Assembly (NCBI GenBank): GCA_014650415.1
Contig: BMUX01000013.1
Span: 1-64,000 of the forward strand
Length of the DNA stretch: 64,000 nucleotides
Direction of reading: 5' to 3'
DNA from: Streptomyces spiroverticillatus
GTDB lineage: Bacteria > Actinomycetota > Actinomycetes > Streptomycetales > Streptomycetaceae
The notes below the pieces were generated by a model. The model had not been told where the DNA came from. It worked only from the letters and a program-made list of their open reading frames with translations, and searched no databases. Positions 27,103 to 35,157 of this stretch are shown here, one piece after another (positions within the stretch are counted from its first letter, which is position 1; the number at the start of each line of letters is the position of its first letter). The position numbers were made by a program, and so were the translations under genes.

Positions 27103-28008
27103 ATGTTGAATCTGGAGAGGCTGCGCACCCTGGACGCCCTTGCCCGGCACGGGTCGGTCAGCGGGGCGGCGGAGGGGCTGCACGTCACCACCTCGGCGGT
27201 GTCGCAGCAGATGGCCAAGCTGGAGCGCGAGATCGGGGAGCCGCTGCTCGCCAAGAACGGGCGGGGGGTCCGGCTCACGGAGGCCGGACGGCTGCTCGCC
27301 GGGCACGCCGCCGCCATCCTGTCGCAGGCGGAGCGCGCCCAGGCCGACATCGAGGCGCAGCGGGGCCGGGTCGTCGGTGATCTGTCGGTGGCCGCGTTCC
27401 CGACGGCGGCCCGTGGTCTCGTGCCCCCGGCGCTGGCGGCGCTGCGCGAGAGGCATCCCCAACTCCGCGTGAAAATGCGGGAGGTGGAGCCCGATGCGGC
27501 GGTACGGGGCGTGGTGCGCGGCGACTACGACGTCGCCGTGGTGCTCGACTGGTACAACAAGCCGCTCTCCATGCCCGCCGGGCTCGCCAAGCGTGAACTC
27601 CTCGACGACCCTGCGGACGTGGCGATGCCGGTCGGGCATCCGCTCGCCGGGCGCGGTGAGGTGGACCTGGCGGAGTTCGCCGACGACGACTGGGTGACGT
27701 GGGCGGAGGGCGAGTTCTGCCACGAGTGGCTGCTGCTGACGCTGCGGGGAGTGGGGGTGGAGCCCCGGCTCGCCCATGTGGCGGAGGAGCATGCCACCCA
27801 ACTCGCCCTGGTGGAGGCAGGGTTGGGGGTGTGCATCGCGCCCAGGCTCGGGCGGGGGCCGGTGCCCGAGGGGGTGCGTGTGGTTCCCGTACGGCATGCC
27901 ATGCGGCGGCATGTGCACGCGGTGTGGCGCGCCGACGCGGACCGGCGGCCCTCGATCAGGGCGGCGGTGGAGGCGCTGGCGGTGGCGGGGGAGCGGGTGG
28001 CGAGCTGA
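27103..28008 (+). CDS. LysR family regulator
   Basis: A 301-residue LysR regulator: helix-turn-helix at 3-60 (LERLRTLDALARHGSVSGAA, TTSAVSQQMAKLE) and a periplasmic-binding-like effector domain from about 90. An upstream in-frame GTG exists, but the ATG used is 7 nt after a -10 box TAGCAT (27090-27095) and has no ribosome-binding site, so it is probably leaderless. The intergenic TAGCACAAGC and GCTTAGCATTGCTT carry dyad-like halves suited to LysR binding. The likely target is the divergent EamA exporter. Confidence 0.88.
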   Translation: MLNLERLRTLDALARHGSVSGAAEGLHVTTSAVSQQMAKLEREIGEPLLAKNGRGVRLTEAGRLLAGHAAAILSQAERAQADIEAQRGRVVGDLSVAAFPTAARGLVPPALAALRERHPQLRVKMREVEPDAAVRGVVRGDYDVAVVLDWYNKPLSMPAGLAKRELLDDPADVAMPVGHPLAGRGEVDLAEFADDDWVTWAEGEFCHEWLLLTLRGVGVEPRLAHVAEEHATQLALVEAGLGVCIAPRLGRGPVPEGVRVVPVRHAMRRHVHAVWRADADRRPSIRAAVEALAVAGERVAS

Positions 28009-28074
28009 GCACTCCGGGGCGGGTCGTCTCCGGGGCGGGTCCGCCTCCGGTGCGCGTCGGTCTTCGCCGGGGGC

Positions 28075-28551
28075 TCAGAGGGCGGCCAGCTTGCGGAAGT
28101 CCCACGAGGCGATGGCGTCCGGGGTCAGGCGCAGCCAGGCGTGGCGGCCGTCGTGGGGCATCTCGGTCAGGCCGAAGTACTTCTGGGTGAACATCCCCTC
28201 GGGGGCGTCGAGTTCGGGGCACGGCTCGCCGGTGCGGGGGGCCTCGCCGACGAAGACGGCGGTGCCGGAGAGTTCGACGCCGCGCAGGTCCCCGTACTCG
28301 ACACCGTCGTCGACGACGACCGCGATGCGGGGGTCCTTGCGGAGCTGGGCCCAGCGGCGGCTGCGGGTGATCGAGTACAGCCACAGCGAGGTGCCGTCCC
28401 AGACGAACCACAGCGCGCCGATGTGCGGGGCGCCGTCCGAGGAGACCGTGGCGACCCGGCAGGTGCGCTGTTCGGTGAGGTAGGCGTCGCGTTCGGCAGT
28501 CGTCATCATGATGCGGCGGCCGCGCCGCTGGGGGTGCGTCTCGGTGGTCAT
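28075..28551 (-). CDS. Pyridoxamine 5'-phosphate oxidase family protein
   Basis: A 158-residue split-barrel protein, TCRVATVSSDGAPHIGALWFV followed by SRRWAQLRKDPRIAVVVDDG, as in F420- or FMN-binding actinobacterial oxidoreductases. The cofactor cannot be decided. AGGAG 8 nt upstream fixes the ATG. Two tandem copies of a dyad lie 22 and 56 nt upstream of the start, indicating repression by a TetR-like protein not encoded next to it. Confidence 0.82.
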   Translation of the reverse strand: MTTETHPQRRGRRIMMTTAERDAYLTEQRTCRVATVSSDGAPHIGALWFVWDGTSLWLYSITRSRRWAQLRKDPRIAVVVDDGVEYGDLRGVELSGTAVFVGEAPRTGEPCPELDAPEGMFTQKYFGLTEMPHDGRHAWLRLTPDAIASWDFRKLAAL

Positions 28552-28572
28552 CCGGGCTCCTGTGGAAGATTT

Positions 28573-28587
28573 CTGATGCGTCGTCAG
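28573..28587. promoter_or_regulatory. CTGATG-N3-CGTCAG dyad (copy 2)
   Basis: CTGATGCGTCGTCAG in the first 34-bp unit, matching the site upstream of the SRPBCC gene at 20.9 kb. Confidence 0.55.
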
Positions 28588-28606
28588 GTGCTGCATGTGG
28601 AAGGTT

Positions 28607-28621
28607 CTGATGCGCCGTCAG
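28607..28621. promoter_or_regulatory. CTGATG-N3-CGTCAG dyad (copy 3)
   Basis: CTGATGCGCCGTCAG in the second 34-bp unit; with flanks it reads TCTGATGCGCCGTCAGA, a 17-bp near-palindrome. Confidence 0.55.
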
Positions 28622-28724
28622 ATGCTGTGTGCGGAAAGCATGCGGGCTCTTCCCTCGGTACGCAATGGCCGTTAGGGTCGCGGCCCCGTTGGCCGGTGGT
28701 GTGAGTCTTCGAAGGGGCGTCGCC

Positions 28725-29378
28725 ATGTCGTTGTACGAACAGCTCGTGGCCCAGCTCGATCCCGCAACGACCGTGCTGCTCACGGTGGAGTGCCAGGAGG
28801 GGGTGGTGGGGGAGGACAGCGCCCTGCCCGAACTCGCCGCGCAGGCACGGAAGTCGGGGGTGCTGGCGAACGTCGCCCGGCTGGTGTCGGCGGCGCACGG
28901 GGCCGGGGTGCAGGTGGTGCACGCGGTGGCGGAGCGGCGGGCGGACGGGCGGGGGGCGAACCGCAACGCGCGGCTGTTCCGGGCGGCGGAGAGGCTGCCG
29001 GTGCGGCAGATCGTGGGGTCGCCGGCGGTGCGGGTGGCGGCGCCGATCGAGGTGGCGGAGGAGGACTTCGTGGTGGGGCGGCTGCACGGGCTGTCGCCGG
29101 TGGCGGGGACGGGGGTGGACGCTCTGCTGCGGAACCTGGGGTGCCGGGACGTGGTGGTGGTCGGGGTGTCGGCGAACGTGGCGGTGCCGAACGCGGTCTT
29201 CGACCTGGTGAACCTGGGGTACGGGGTGGTGGTGGCGGAGGATGCGGTGGCGGGGGTGCCGGAGGAGTACGTGGGGGCGGTGATGAGGCATTCGTTGGGG
29301 TTGGTGGCGAGGGTGGTGGGGGCGGGGGAGATCTGGGGGGTGTGGGAACGCGACTCCGCTTTGGGGCAGGGGGTTTAG
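28725..29378 (+). CDS. Isochorismatase-fold protein lacking the catalytic triad
   Basis: A 217-residue protein of the cysteine-hydrolase/isochorismatase fold. The catalytic Asp-Lys-Cys of the family appears replaced: the usual D in LLVIDxQ is Glu in LLTVECQEG, the usual K before the SAF segment is Arg in VVGRLHGLSP, and the usual Cys in TNVCV is Ala in SANVAVPN. The fold-defining strands and the GVSANVAVPNAVFDLVNLGY core remain. It is therefore probably a ligand binder rather than a hydrolase. GAAGGGG precedes the ATG. Its last 4 bp overlap a convergent regulator gene. Confidence 0.82.
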   Translation: MSLYEQLVAQLDPATTVLLTVECQEGVVGEDSALPELAAQARKSGVLANVARLVSAAHGAGVQVVHAVAERRADGRGANRNARLFRAAERLPVRQIVGSPAVRVAAPIEVAEEDFVVGRLHGLSPVAGTGVDALLRNLGCRDVVVVGVSANVAVPNAVFDLVNLGYGVVVAEDAVAGVPEEYVGAVMRHSLGLVARVVGAGEIWGVWERDSALGQGV

Positions 29379-30466
29379 CGCAGGACTGCGGAGAGGAGGT
29401 CCGTGCCGAGGGTGGCGACGGTGGGGAGGTGCAGCGTGTGGTGGACGTAGCGGCCCCGGCGGCGGGAGGTGAGGAGGCCGGCGGCGCGGAGGACTGCCAG
29501 GTGGCGGGAGGTTTCCGGCAGGGAGAGCTCCCAGGCGTGGGCCAGCTCGCCGGTGGTGTGCGGGCCGCGGGCCAGCGTGCGCAGCAGGCGCAGGCGCAAG
29601 GGGTGGGTGAGGGCTTCCAGCCGTAGCGTGACGGTGTCCAGGGGGACGGGGAATGCGGTCGCCGGGGCCTGTGCGGGCACGGGGTACTGGACCACCGGGT
29701 GCCAGCCCGGGGCGTGGACCACCACCAGGTGGGGGTCGGCGAAGACGCTCGGGATGAAGGTGACCCCGGTGTCCTGGGCGGTGGTCGCCTTGTCCTGCAA
29801 CTTGTCGATGAGGATGCGGTCGGCGTCCGGCGAGAGGGCGACCGCGCCGGACACCGAGGCGAGGGCCGCCGCGAGACCCTGGCGGCGGAAGAGGTCGCTC
29901 TTCAGACGCAGGTCGGTGGCCAGTCGTACGACGATGTCCGCCCAGACGGCGTCGAAGAAGGCGGCGGCGCACTGTTCGAGAGTGTCGCGCAGCCGGGACC
30001 GTACGGCGGCCGGGTCGGTGAGGAGGCGCTCGGCGAAGGCCTCCTGGCGCGGGCCGCGCGCCTGGGCCCGGCTCAGGGCGCGTTCGCGGGCGGCCGGGTC
30101 GGTGAGGGGGGACGCGGTCGCGAAGGGGGTCCGGGTGCTGCCGCAGGTGGAGACGAGGGCGGCCGTCACGTAGGTGTCGTCGTCGATGCGGTCGACGTCG
30201 TCCAGCTCCTCGGCGAGGGTCGCGCGGGGGCGGGCCGGGAGGAGGAAGTCGGCCTGTGAGGAGCGCCAGAGGAACTCCGCCTCGCGGAGCCGCTCGGCCA
30301 GCTCGGGCCGCAGGCCGGACCGTACCTCCGCGACGAGGGCGGTCTGTTCCGGATGGTGCTCGGGTGCGGCGAGGACGTGCAGCATCGCGGTCAGCTCGGC
30401 CAGCGGGGAGGCGGCGAACCGCAGGCGCTCGGGCGGCAGGCCGCTGATGTCGATCTTCAGCGTCAC
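29375..30466 (-). CDS. ArsR-type transcriptional regulator with DUF5937-like N-domain
   Basis: A 363-residue protein. Residues 1-260 form the sensing region of a Streptomyces family (MTLKIDISGLPPERLRFAAS start; DRILIDKLQDKATTAQDTG), and 275-350 is an ArsR winged helix (ALTHPLRLRLLRTLARGPHT, LSLPETSRHLAVLRAAGLL). Divergent from an MFS exporter with 117 bp between starts, so it probably represses that exporter in the absence of a ligand. No Cys metal-site motif is visible. Confidence 0.85.
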   Translation of the reverse strand: MTLKIDISGLPPERLRFAASPLAELTAMLHVLAAPEHHPEQTALVAEVRSGLRPELAERLREAEFLWRSSQADFLLPARPRATLAEELDDVDRIDDDTYVTAALVSTCGSTRTPFATASPLTDPAARERALSRAQARGPRQEAFAERLLTDPAAVRSRLRDTLEQCAAAFFDAVWADIVVRLATDLRLKSDLFRRQGLAAALASVSGAVALSPDADRILIDKLQDKATTAQDTGVTFIPSVFADPHLVVVHAPGWHPVVQYPVPAQAPATAFPVPLDTVTLRLEALTHPLRLRLLRTLARGPHTTGELAHAWELSLPETSRHLAVLRAAGLLTSRRRGRYVHHTLHLPTVATLGTDLLSAVLR

Positions 30467-30583
30467 GGTTCCATGATGGCGGACGGGGGCGTTGGGTCCG
30501 GAGGGCGGGAAGCGAGGAGTGTCAGTTGGCGGAGATCGTCAAGCCGCGTGGGGGGTTCGGCGGGCGGCGGGACCGTGGGGGAC

Positions 30584-31792
30584 ATGGCACTCACCACCAC
30601 CCCCCTCCGGCCCAAGGCCCTCGTGCAGGCGTCCGGCGGGCCTCGTTACGCCGTCGCGCTCGGCGTTGACGCCCTCGGTACCGGGCTGTTGCGGCCGTTT
30701 TTGTTGTTGTACGGGGTGACCGTGCTCCAGTTGTCCGCGCCCGTCACCGGGATCGCCATGACGGCCGGTGTTGTGGTGGGGCTTGCGTGCATGCCGTTGG
30801 TCGGCGTGTGGCTGGACCGGGGGGCGCGCAGTGCGGTCGTCGCCGCGGCGATGTTCGTACGGGTCGTGGGTGTGGGGTTGTTGCTGGTCACCCCGGTGGG
30901 GAGCGCCGGGGCGTTCGGGGCGGCGGCGCTGCTGCTCGGGGTCGGGAACCAGGCCTTCCCCGCCGCCCATGCCGCGCTGGTGGCGACGGTCGCCCACGGG
31001 CGGGACCGGGACAACGCCCTGGCCGCAGGGCGGGCGTTGCGCAACGCCGGGATGGGGGTGGGTGCGCTCCTGGCCACCGTGTGTCTGGCGGGTGGGCCGG
31101 CGGCGCTGCGGCTGCTGGCCGCCGCGACCGGGCTGGCGTGTCTCGTCGCGGCCGTCCTGGCCCGGTCGGTGCGTGTCGCGGCGGAGCCGGTGGCGGTCGG
31201 GAGTGAGGAGGGCGGCGGGCCCGTGCCCCGGACCGGTGCGTTGCTGGGGGCCAATGCGGTGTACGCGTTCTGCCTCAACGTGCCCGAGATCGCGCTGCCG
31301 TTGGTGTTGGTGACGCAGTTGCACGCCTCGCCCGTCTGGTCGGCGGTGATCTTCGTCGCCAACACGGTGCTGGTCGTCACCTTGCAAGTGCCGCTCACCG
31401 CCTGGGCGGCACGCTTCTCCCGGCGGACCGTGCTGGTCGTCGCCGGGGTGGTGCTCGCCGTGTCGTACGGGGGGTTCCTCGCCGCCACTTCGTTGGGCGG
31501 CGGGTGGGGCGCGCCTGCGGTAGCGGTCGTGTCGGTGGTGTGCACGCTGGGCGAGATCCTCTACGCGGGCAGCGCGACCGCGCTCGTCACCGTGCTCGCG
31601 CCGCGCCGTGCGCTGGGGCAGGTGCTGGCCCGGTTCGAGCTGTCCACCGGGGTCGGGCTCGCGGTGTCCCCGACGGTCATCACCGGTCTCGCCCCTCACG
31701 GTCCGGCCGCTCTGTGGGGCGGCCTCGCCACTGCGACGCTCCTCGCAGCCGGAGCTGTTGCCAGGGAGAAGGGGAGCCGTCCGGGGGAGTGA
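30584..31792 (+). CDS. MFS transporter
   Basis: A 402-residue protein with about eleven or twelve hydrophobic segments and the MFS loop 2-3 motif GVWLDRGARSAV. Likely an exporter, because it is divergent from an ArsR-type regulator. The ATG has GGGGGA nearby. The last 113 bp are antisense to the end of the PAP2/kinase gene. Confidence 0.85.
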   Translation: MALTTTPLRPKALVQASGGPRYAVALGVDALGTGLLRPFLLLYGVTVLQLSAPVTGIAMTAGVVVGLACMPLVGVWLDRGARSAVVAAAMFVRVVGVGLLLVTPVGSAGAFGAAALLLGVGNQAFPAAHAALVATVAHGRDRDNALAAGRALRNAGMGVGALLATVCLAGGPAALRLLAAATGLACLVAAVLARSVRVAAEPVAVGSEEGGGPVPRTGALLGANAVYAFCLNVPEIALPLVLVTQLHASPVWSAVIFVANTVLVVTLQVPLTAWAARFSRRTVLVVAGVVLAVSYGGFLAATSLGGGWGAPAVAVVSVVCTLGEILYAGSATALVTVLAPRRALGQVLARFELSTGVGLAVSPTVITGLAPHGPAALWGGLATATLLAAGAVAREKGSRPGE

Positions 31793-33317
31793 GGTGGGCG
31801 GTGGCGGTCAGGAACTGCTGGCGGATCTCGCCCAGGTCGGCGGCCGGGCTGTAGACCGTGAGCACGCCCCGCGACTTCGTCAGACGCAGGGAGTCCGGGG
31901 AGGGGGTCGTCTCGCCGTCGTGGGCGAGGAGGTCGACGTCGGTCAGGCCGTCGAGAGCGAGCTTCTCGACACGTTGGGTGTGGAAGATCCGGGAGCGGTT
32001 CAGGGCGCCGCCGAGCGTGGAGATCGCCAGGCGGGTGCGGGCCAGGCGGGCGTCGGCGTCGACCGTACGGACGTCGAGCAGCCCCTCGTCCAGATGCGCG
32101 CGGTGGGAGGGGGCCAGACCGTCCGGGTAGTAGTGGCCGTTTCCGGCGAACAGCAGCCACAGGGTGCGGGGTTCGCCGTCGATGCGCAGGTGGATGGGGG
32201 TGGCGTCGCGGAGGACGGAGAGCAGGGAGAGCGCGGCGGCCGGCCACTTGCCGATGCGGTCCTCCAACTTCTCGCGGCGGCGCACCAGTTCCGGGTAGAG
32301 GCCGATGCTGAAGGTGTTCACGAAGTCGGTCACCGGGGTGCCCTCGCCGTCCAGCACATGGGCGAGGTCCACCCGTACCGCTTCGCCGTGCTGGACCGCG
32401 TGCGCCGTGTCCTCGAAGGTGTCCGCGCCCGCGTCCAGGGAGAAGTGGTTGAGGGTGCCGCCGGGGAAGACCGCGAGGGCCAGGCCCGCCTCGGCCGCGC
32501 GGGACGCGGCCGCGCTCACCGTGCCGTCGCCGCCGCACACGCCGAGGACACCGGCCGACTCCTTGGCCCGTACGACTGCCTTGTCGAGGATCTCCAGGAG
32601 GTCCTGGTCCTGTTCGCGGACGATGATCTCCGCCTCGGGGAGCAGGATGCGCAGGTGCTCGTGGGCGGGGATGCGGCCCGGAACGCCCTTGCCGGAACCG
32701 GAGTTGGCGACGACGACCAGGCCCGCGCCCCGGGGGAGCGCCGGCGCTTCGACGCGGGTGCGGCCGTTGCGTACGTACGGGGGGCGCGGGGGCCACCAGT
32801 AGCAGGTGACCGCGGCGGCCGCCACGCCGAGCGCGCAGCCCGCCAGGACGTCGCCGGGGTAGTGCACGCCGACGTACACCCGGGAGAAGGCGACGGCGGC
32901 GGCGAGCGGGGCGAGGAGGGCGCCGTAGCGGGGGGCTTCCAGCGCGACGCCGGCGACGAAGGCCGCGGCCGACGCGGAGTGGCCGGAGGGGAAGGAGGAG
33001 GTCCAGGGGGCCTTTGCCGGGCGGCGGACGAAGGGGACGCGGTCGGTGGAGGGGCGGTGGCGGCGGACCGCGTACTTGGCGACGGCGTTGGTGCTGAGGG
33101 AGGCCAGGGCGAGGGAGCCGAGGCCGCGGCGGGCGGCGCGGCGGGCCTTGGGTCCGCCGAGTGCCGCCAGGGTGGCGGCGGAGGCGAACCAGAGGCGGCC
33201 GTGGTTGGCGGCTTTCGAGAGGGCGGGGAGGGCTTGGTCCGCGCCCGGGATGTGGGCGGCGGCGACCCTCTCGAACCACTCGTGGTCGAGGCGGCTGAGG
33301 CGGGAGCGGTGCTGCAT
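31680..33317 (-). CDS. PAP2 phosphatase fused to a diacylglycerol-kinase-like domain
   Basis: A 545-residue fusion. The N-terminal PAP2 phosphatase has KYAVRRHRP, SFPSGHSASAAAF and SRVYVGVHYPGD, with several membrane segments (about 50-185). The C-terminal lipid kinase domain (about 205-500) has NSGSGKG, the nucleotide loop GGDGTVSAAAS and FPGGTLNHFSLD. One domain dephosphorylates and the other phosphorylates a lipid, so the protein may interconvert lipid alcohol and phosphate in the membrane. GGAG precedes the ATG at 33317. The 3' end overlaps the convergent MFS gene by 113 bp; the shared stretch encodes a polar tail. Confidence 0.88.
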   Translation of the reverse strand: MQHRSRLSRLDHEWFERVAAAHIPGADQALPALSKAANHGRLWFASAATLAALGGPKARRAARRGLGSLALASLSTNAVAKYAVRRHRPSTDRVPFVRRPAKAPWTSSFPSGHSASAAAFVAGVALEAPRYGALLAPLAAAVAFSRVYVGVHYPGDVLAGCALGVAAAAVTCYWWPPRPPYVRNGRTRVEAPALPRGAGLVVVANSGSGKGVPGRIPAHEHLRILLPEAEIIVREQDQDLLEILDKAVVRAKESAGVLGVCGGDGTVSAAASRAAEAGLALAVFPGGTLNHFSLDAGADTFEDTAHAVQHGEAVRVDLAHVLDGEGTPVTDFVNTFSIGLYPELVRRREKLEDRIGKWPAAALSLLSVLRDATPIHLRIDGEPRTLWLLFAGNGHYYPDGLAPSHRAHLDEGLLDVRTVDADARLARTRLAISTLGGALNRSRIFHTQRVEKLALDGLTDVDLLAHDGETTPSPDSLRLTKSRGVLTVYSPAADLGEIRQQFLTATAHLTPPDGSPSPWQQLRLRGASQWRGRPTERPDREGRDR

Positions 33318-33412
33318 GGAGGCTCCGTGGGGGTGCGCGGTGCGGGGGCTGGCCGGGGGGTGGGGCGCCTGTCCGGCGCTGGGAGTTCCGCTGTGCCCAC
33401 CCGTTCCGCCCT

Positions 33413-33429
33413 GCGGAACGCCTGCCCAC
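33413..33429 (-). terminator. 7-bp perfect hairpin after aspD
   Basis: GTTCCGC-CCT-GCGGAAC, 50 nt beyond the aspD stop, separating it from the PAP2/kinase gene. Confidence 0.6.
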
Positions 33430-33478
33430 AGCGTGGACAGAGTGAGGCCCGCAGTCAGGCGGGCACAGCGGTGAGCTG

Positions 33479-35128
33479 TCAGCCCTTGGACTGCTGCCAC
33501 TCCGCGATGTAGTCGTCGAAGATCTTGCGGAGGTGGTGGCCGATCTGGAGGTAGTCGAGGTCGTCCAGGTTGGCCAGGGAGGCGCGGACGGACCACTCGG
33601 GGCCGTCGAAGCCGCCGCCGTTGAGGAGGACCACCGAGGTCTGCTCGGCGAGGCGGAACAGCGGGTCGACCGGCTCGTAGTTCTGCTCCAGGAAGTCGGC
33701 GAATTCCTTGCCCTGCACGCGCTCGGCCTCCGCGAGGAGGTCCAGCTCGATGTAGTAGCCCGCCCGCTTCGGGTCCTCGGCGATCTTCATCTGCGCGCCT
33801 TCGAGCAGCAGGTCGAGGCGGCGGTTGACGATCGCGCGGATCCGGTGCTTGTACTCCTGGCCCTCCTCCAGCATGTCGAAGAGGGAGAAGAGGACCATCA
33901 TGACCTGCTGGGGGAGCGAGAGGCCCGCGGTGTGGTTCAGCGCGACCTGGCGGGAGTCCGCGACCAGGCGGTCGATGAAGCGGATCTTCTCGGGCTCCAG
34001 GGTGAGGGTCCCGTACCGCTTGCTGAGGCGGTCCTTGTCCTCCTGCGGCTGCGCGTCGATCATCGCGTCGATCACGTTGTCGTCGTGCAGGCCGATCACG
34101 CCGATGCGCCAGCCGGTCGCGCCGTAGTGCTTGGAGTACGAGTACACCAGCAGCGTGTTGCGGGGGAGGTCGGCGGCGATCGAGCGGAAGCCCTCCACGA
34201 AGGTGCCGTACACGTCGTCCGTGACGATCACCAGGTTCGGGTTGGAGGTGGCGACGATCTCCTTGATCTGGTCGGTGACCCGCTGCGAGAGCGCGAGGGA
34301 CGGCGGGTTGCTGGGGTTGACCAGGCAGACCATCTTGATGGAGGGGTCCTCCAGCTTGGCGACCTCCTCGGTCGGGTAGCGCCACTCGCGCACCCCGTTC
34401 TCGGCGAACATGCTCGCCTCGACGTAGACCACGTCGAAGCCGTACGTGTCCAGCTCCGGGATCTCCAGGTACGGGGTGAACACCGGCACCATCAAAGCGA
34501 TCCGGTCGCCCTTCTTCAGCACCCCGTTCTTCATCAGGGAGTCGAAGATGTAGCACATGGCCGCCGTGCCGCCCTCGGTGGCGAAGACGCTGAGGTTGTC
34601 CGCCGGGGGGTTCTTGTCGAACATCTCGTCCTGGAGGTAGCCGCGGACGACCTTCTCGCAGTGGACCAGCATGCGGTCCGGGCTCGGGTAGTTGTCGCCG
34701 ATCATCGAGTCGGCCATCTCGTGCACGAAGTCGTCCCGTACGAACCCGAAGCGCTCCACCGCCAGGTCGAAGCTCGCCTTGAGCATCTCGATGCCCGGCA
34801 GGTCCGGATGCGTACGCACGAAGCGTTCGAAGCGTTCGCCCGCGCCCGACTTCTCCGGCATGCCGCCCAGGTTGTCGGCCGTCCACACCCGGCGGGACTC
34901 GCTCAGCGCGAAGTAGCCGAGGGCGTAGAAGGCCTCGCGGGGGCCGGTGGCGACCCAGTTCGGGTTGCCGCGGCCCGCGTTGAGCATGGTGCGGGCGGCC
35001 TCGCCCTTCTGGCCGGGCTTGTCGGCCTGCTGGGCCTCGGCGAGCTTGATGAACTCGGCCTTCAGCTCGAAGGGGCTGAGGGAGGAGAGCCGCTTCATTT
35101 CCTCGCGGCTGTACGTGGCCTTGGGCAT
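33479..35128 (-). CDS. aspD: Bifunctional aspartate transaminase/aspartate 4-decarboxylase
   Basis: A 549-residue fold-type I PLP enzyme, close to the usual 530-550 for AspD, which releases CO2 from L-aspartate to give L-alanine. Evidence: the N-terminal AspD-type extension, MLNAGRGNPNWVATGPREAF, the NPSNPPS substrate loop, and the PLP lysine K333 in YSYSKHYGATGWRIG. It is the last gene after two AspT-type antiporters in the same direction, the combination used by lactic-acid bacteria and others for a decarboxylation-driven proton motive force. The ATG at 35128 has AGGAGTTG-like sequence upstream. Confidence 0.93.
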   Translation of the reverse strand: MPKATYSREEMKRLSSLSPFELKAEFIKLAEAQQADKPGQKGEAARTMLNAGRGNPNWVATGPREAFYALGYFALSESRRVWTADNLGGMPEKSGAGERFERFVRTHPDLPGIEMLKASFDLAVERFGFVRDDFVHEMADSMIGDNYPSPDRMLVHCEKVVRGYLQDEMFDKNPPADNLSVFATEGGTAAMCYIFDSLMKNGVLKKGDRIALMVPVFTPYLEIPELDTYGFDVVYVEASMFAENGVREWRYPTEEVAKLEDPSIKMVCLVNPSNPPSLALSQRVTDQIKEIVATSNPNLVIVTDDVYGTFVEGFRSIAADLPRNTLLVYSYSKHYGATGWRIGVIGLHDDNVIDAMIDAQPQEDKDRLSKRYGTLTLEPEKIRFIDRLVADSRQVALNHTAGLSLPQQVMMVLFSLFDMLEEGQEYKHRIRAIVNRRLDLLLEGAQMKIAEDPKRAGYYIELDLLAEAERVQGKEFADFLEQNYEPVDPLFRLAEQTSVVLLNGGGFDGPEWSVRASLANLDDLDYLQIGHHLRKIFDDYIAEWQQSKG

Positions 35129-35157
35129 GGTGCAACTCCTGGATTCGGTACGGGCGT

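Larger units (their letters stand above)
28571..28638. repeat. Tandem duplication, 2 x 34 bp, carrying the dyad
   Basis: Units 28571-28604 and 28605-28638 differ at a few positions; each contains TTCTGATGCG, CGTCAG and TGCTG. The duplication doubles the operator-like dyad in front of the split-barrel gene. Confidence 0.8.
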
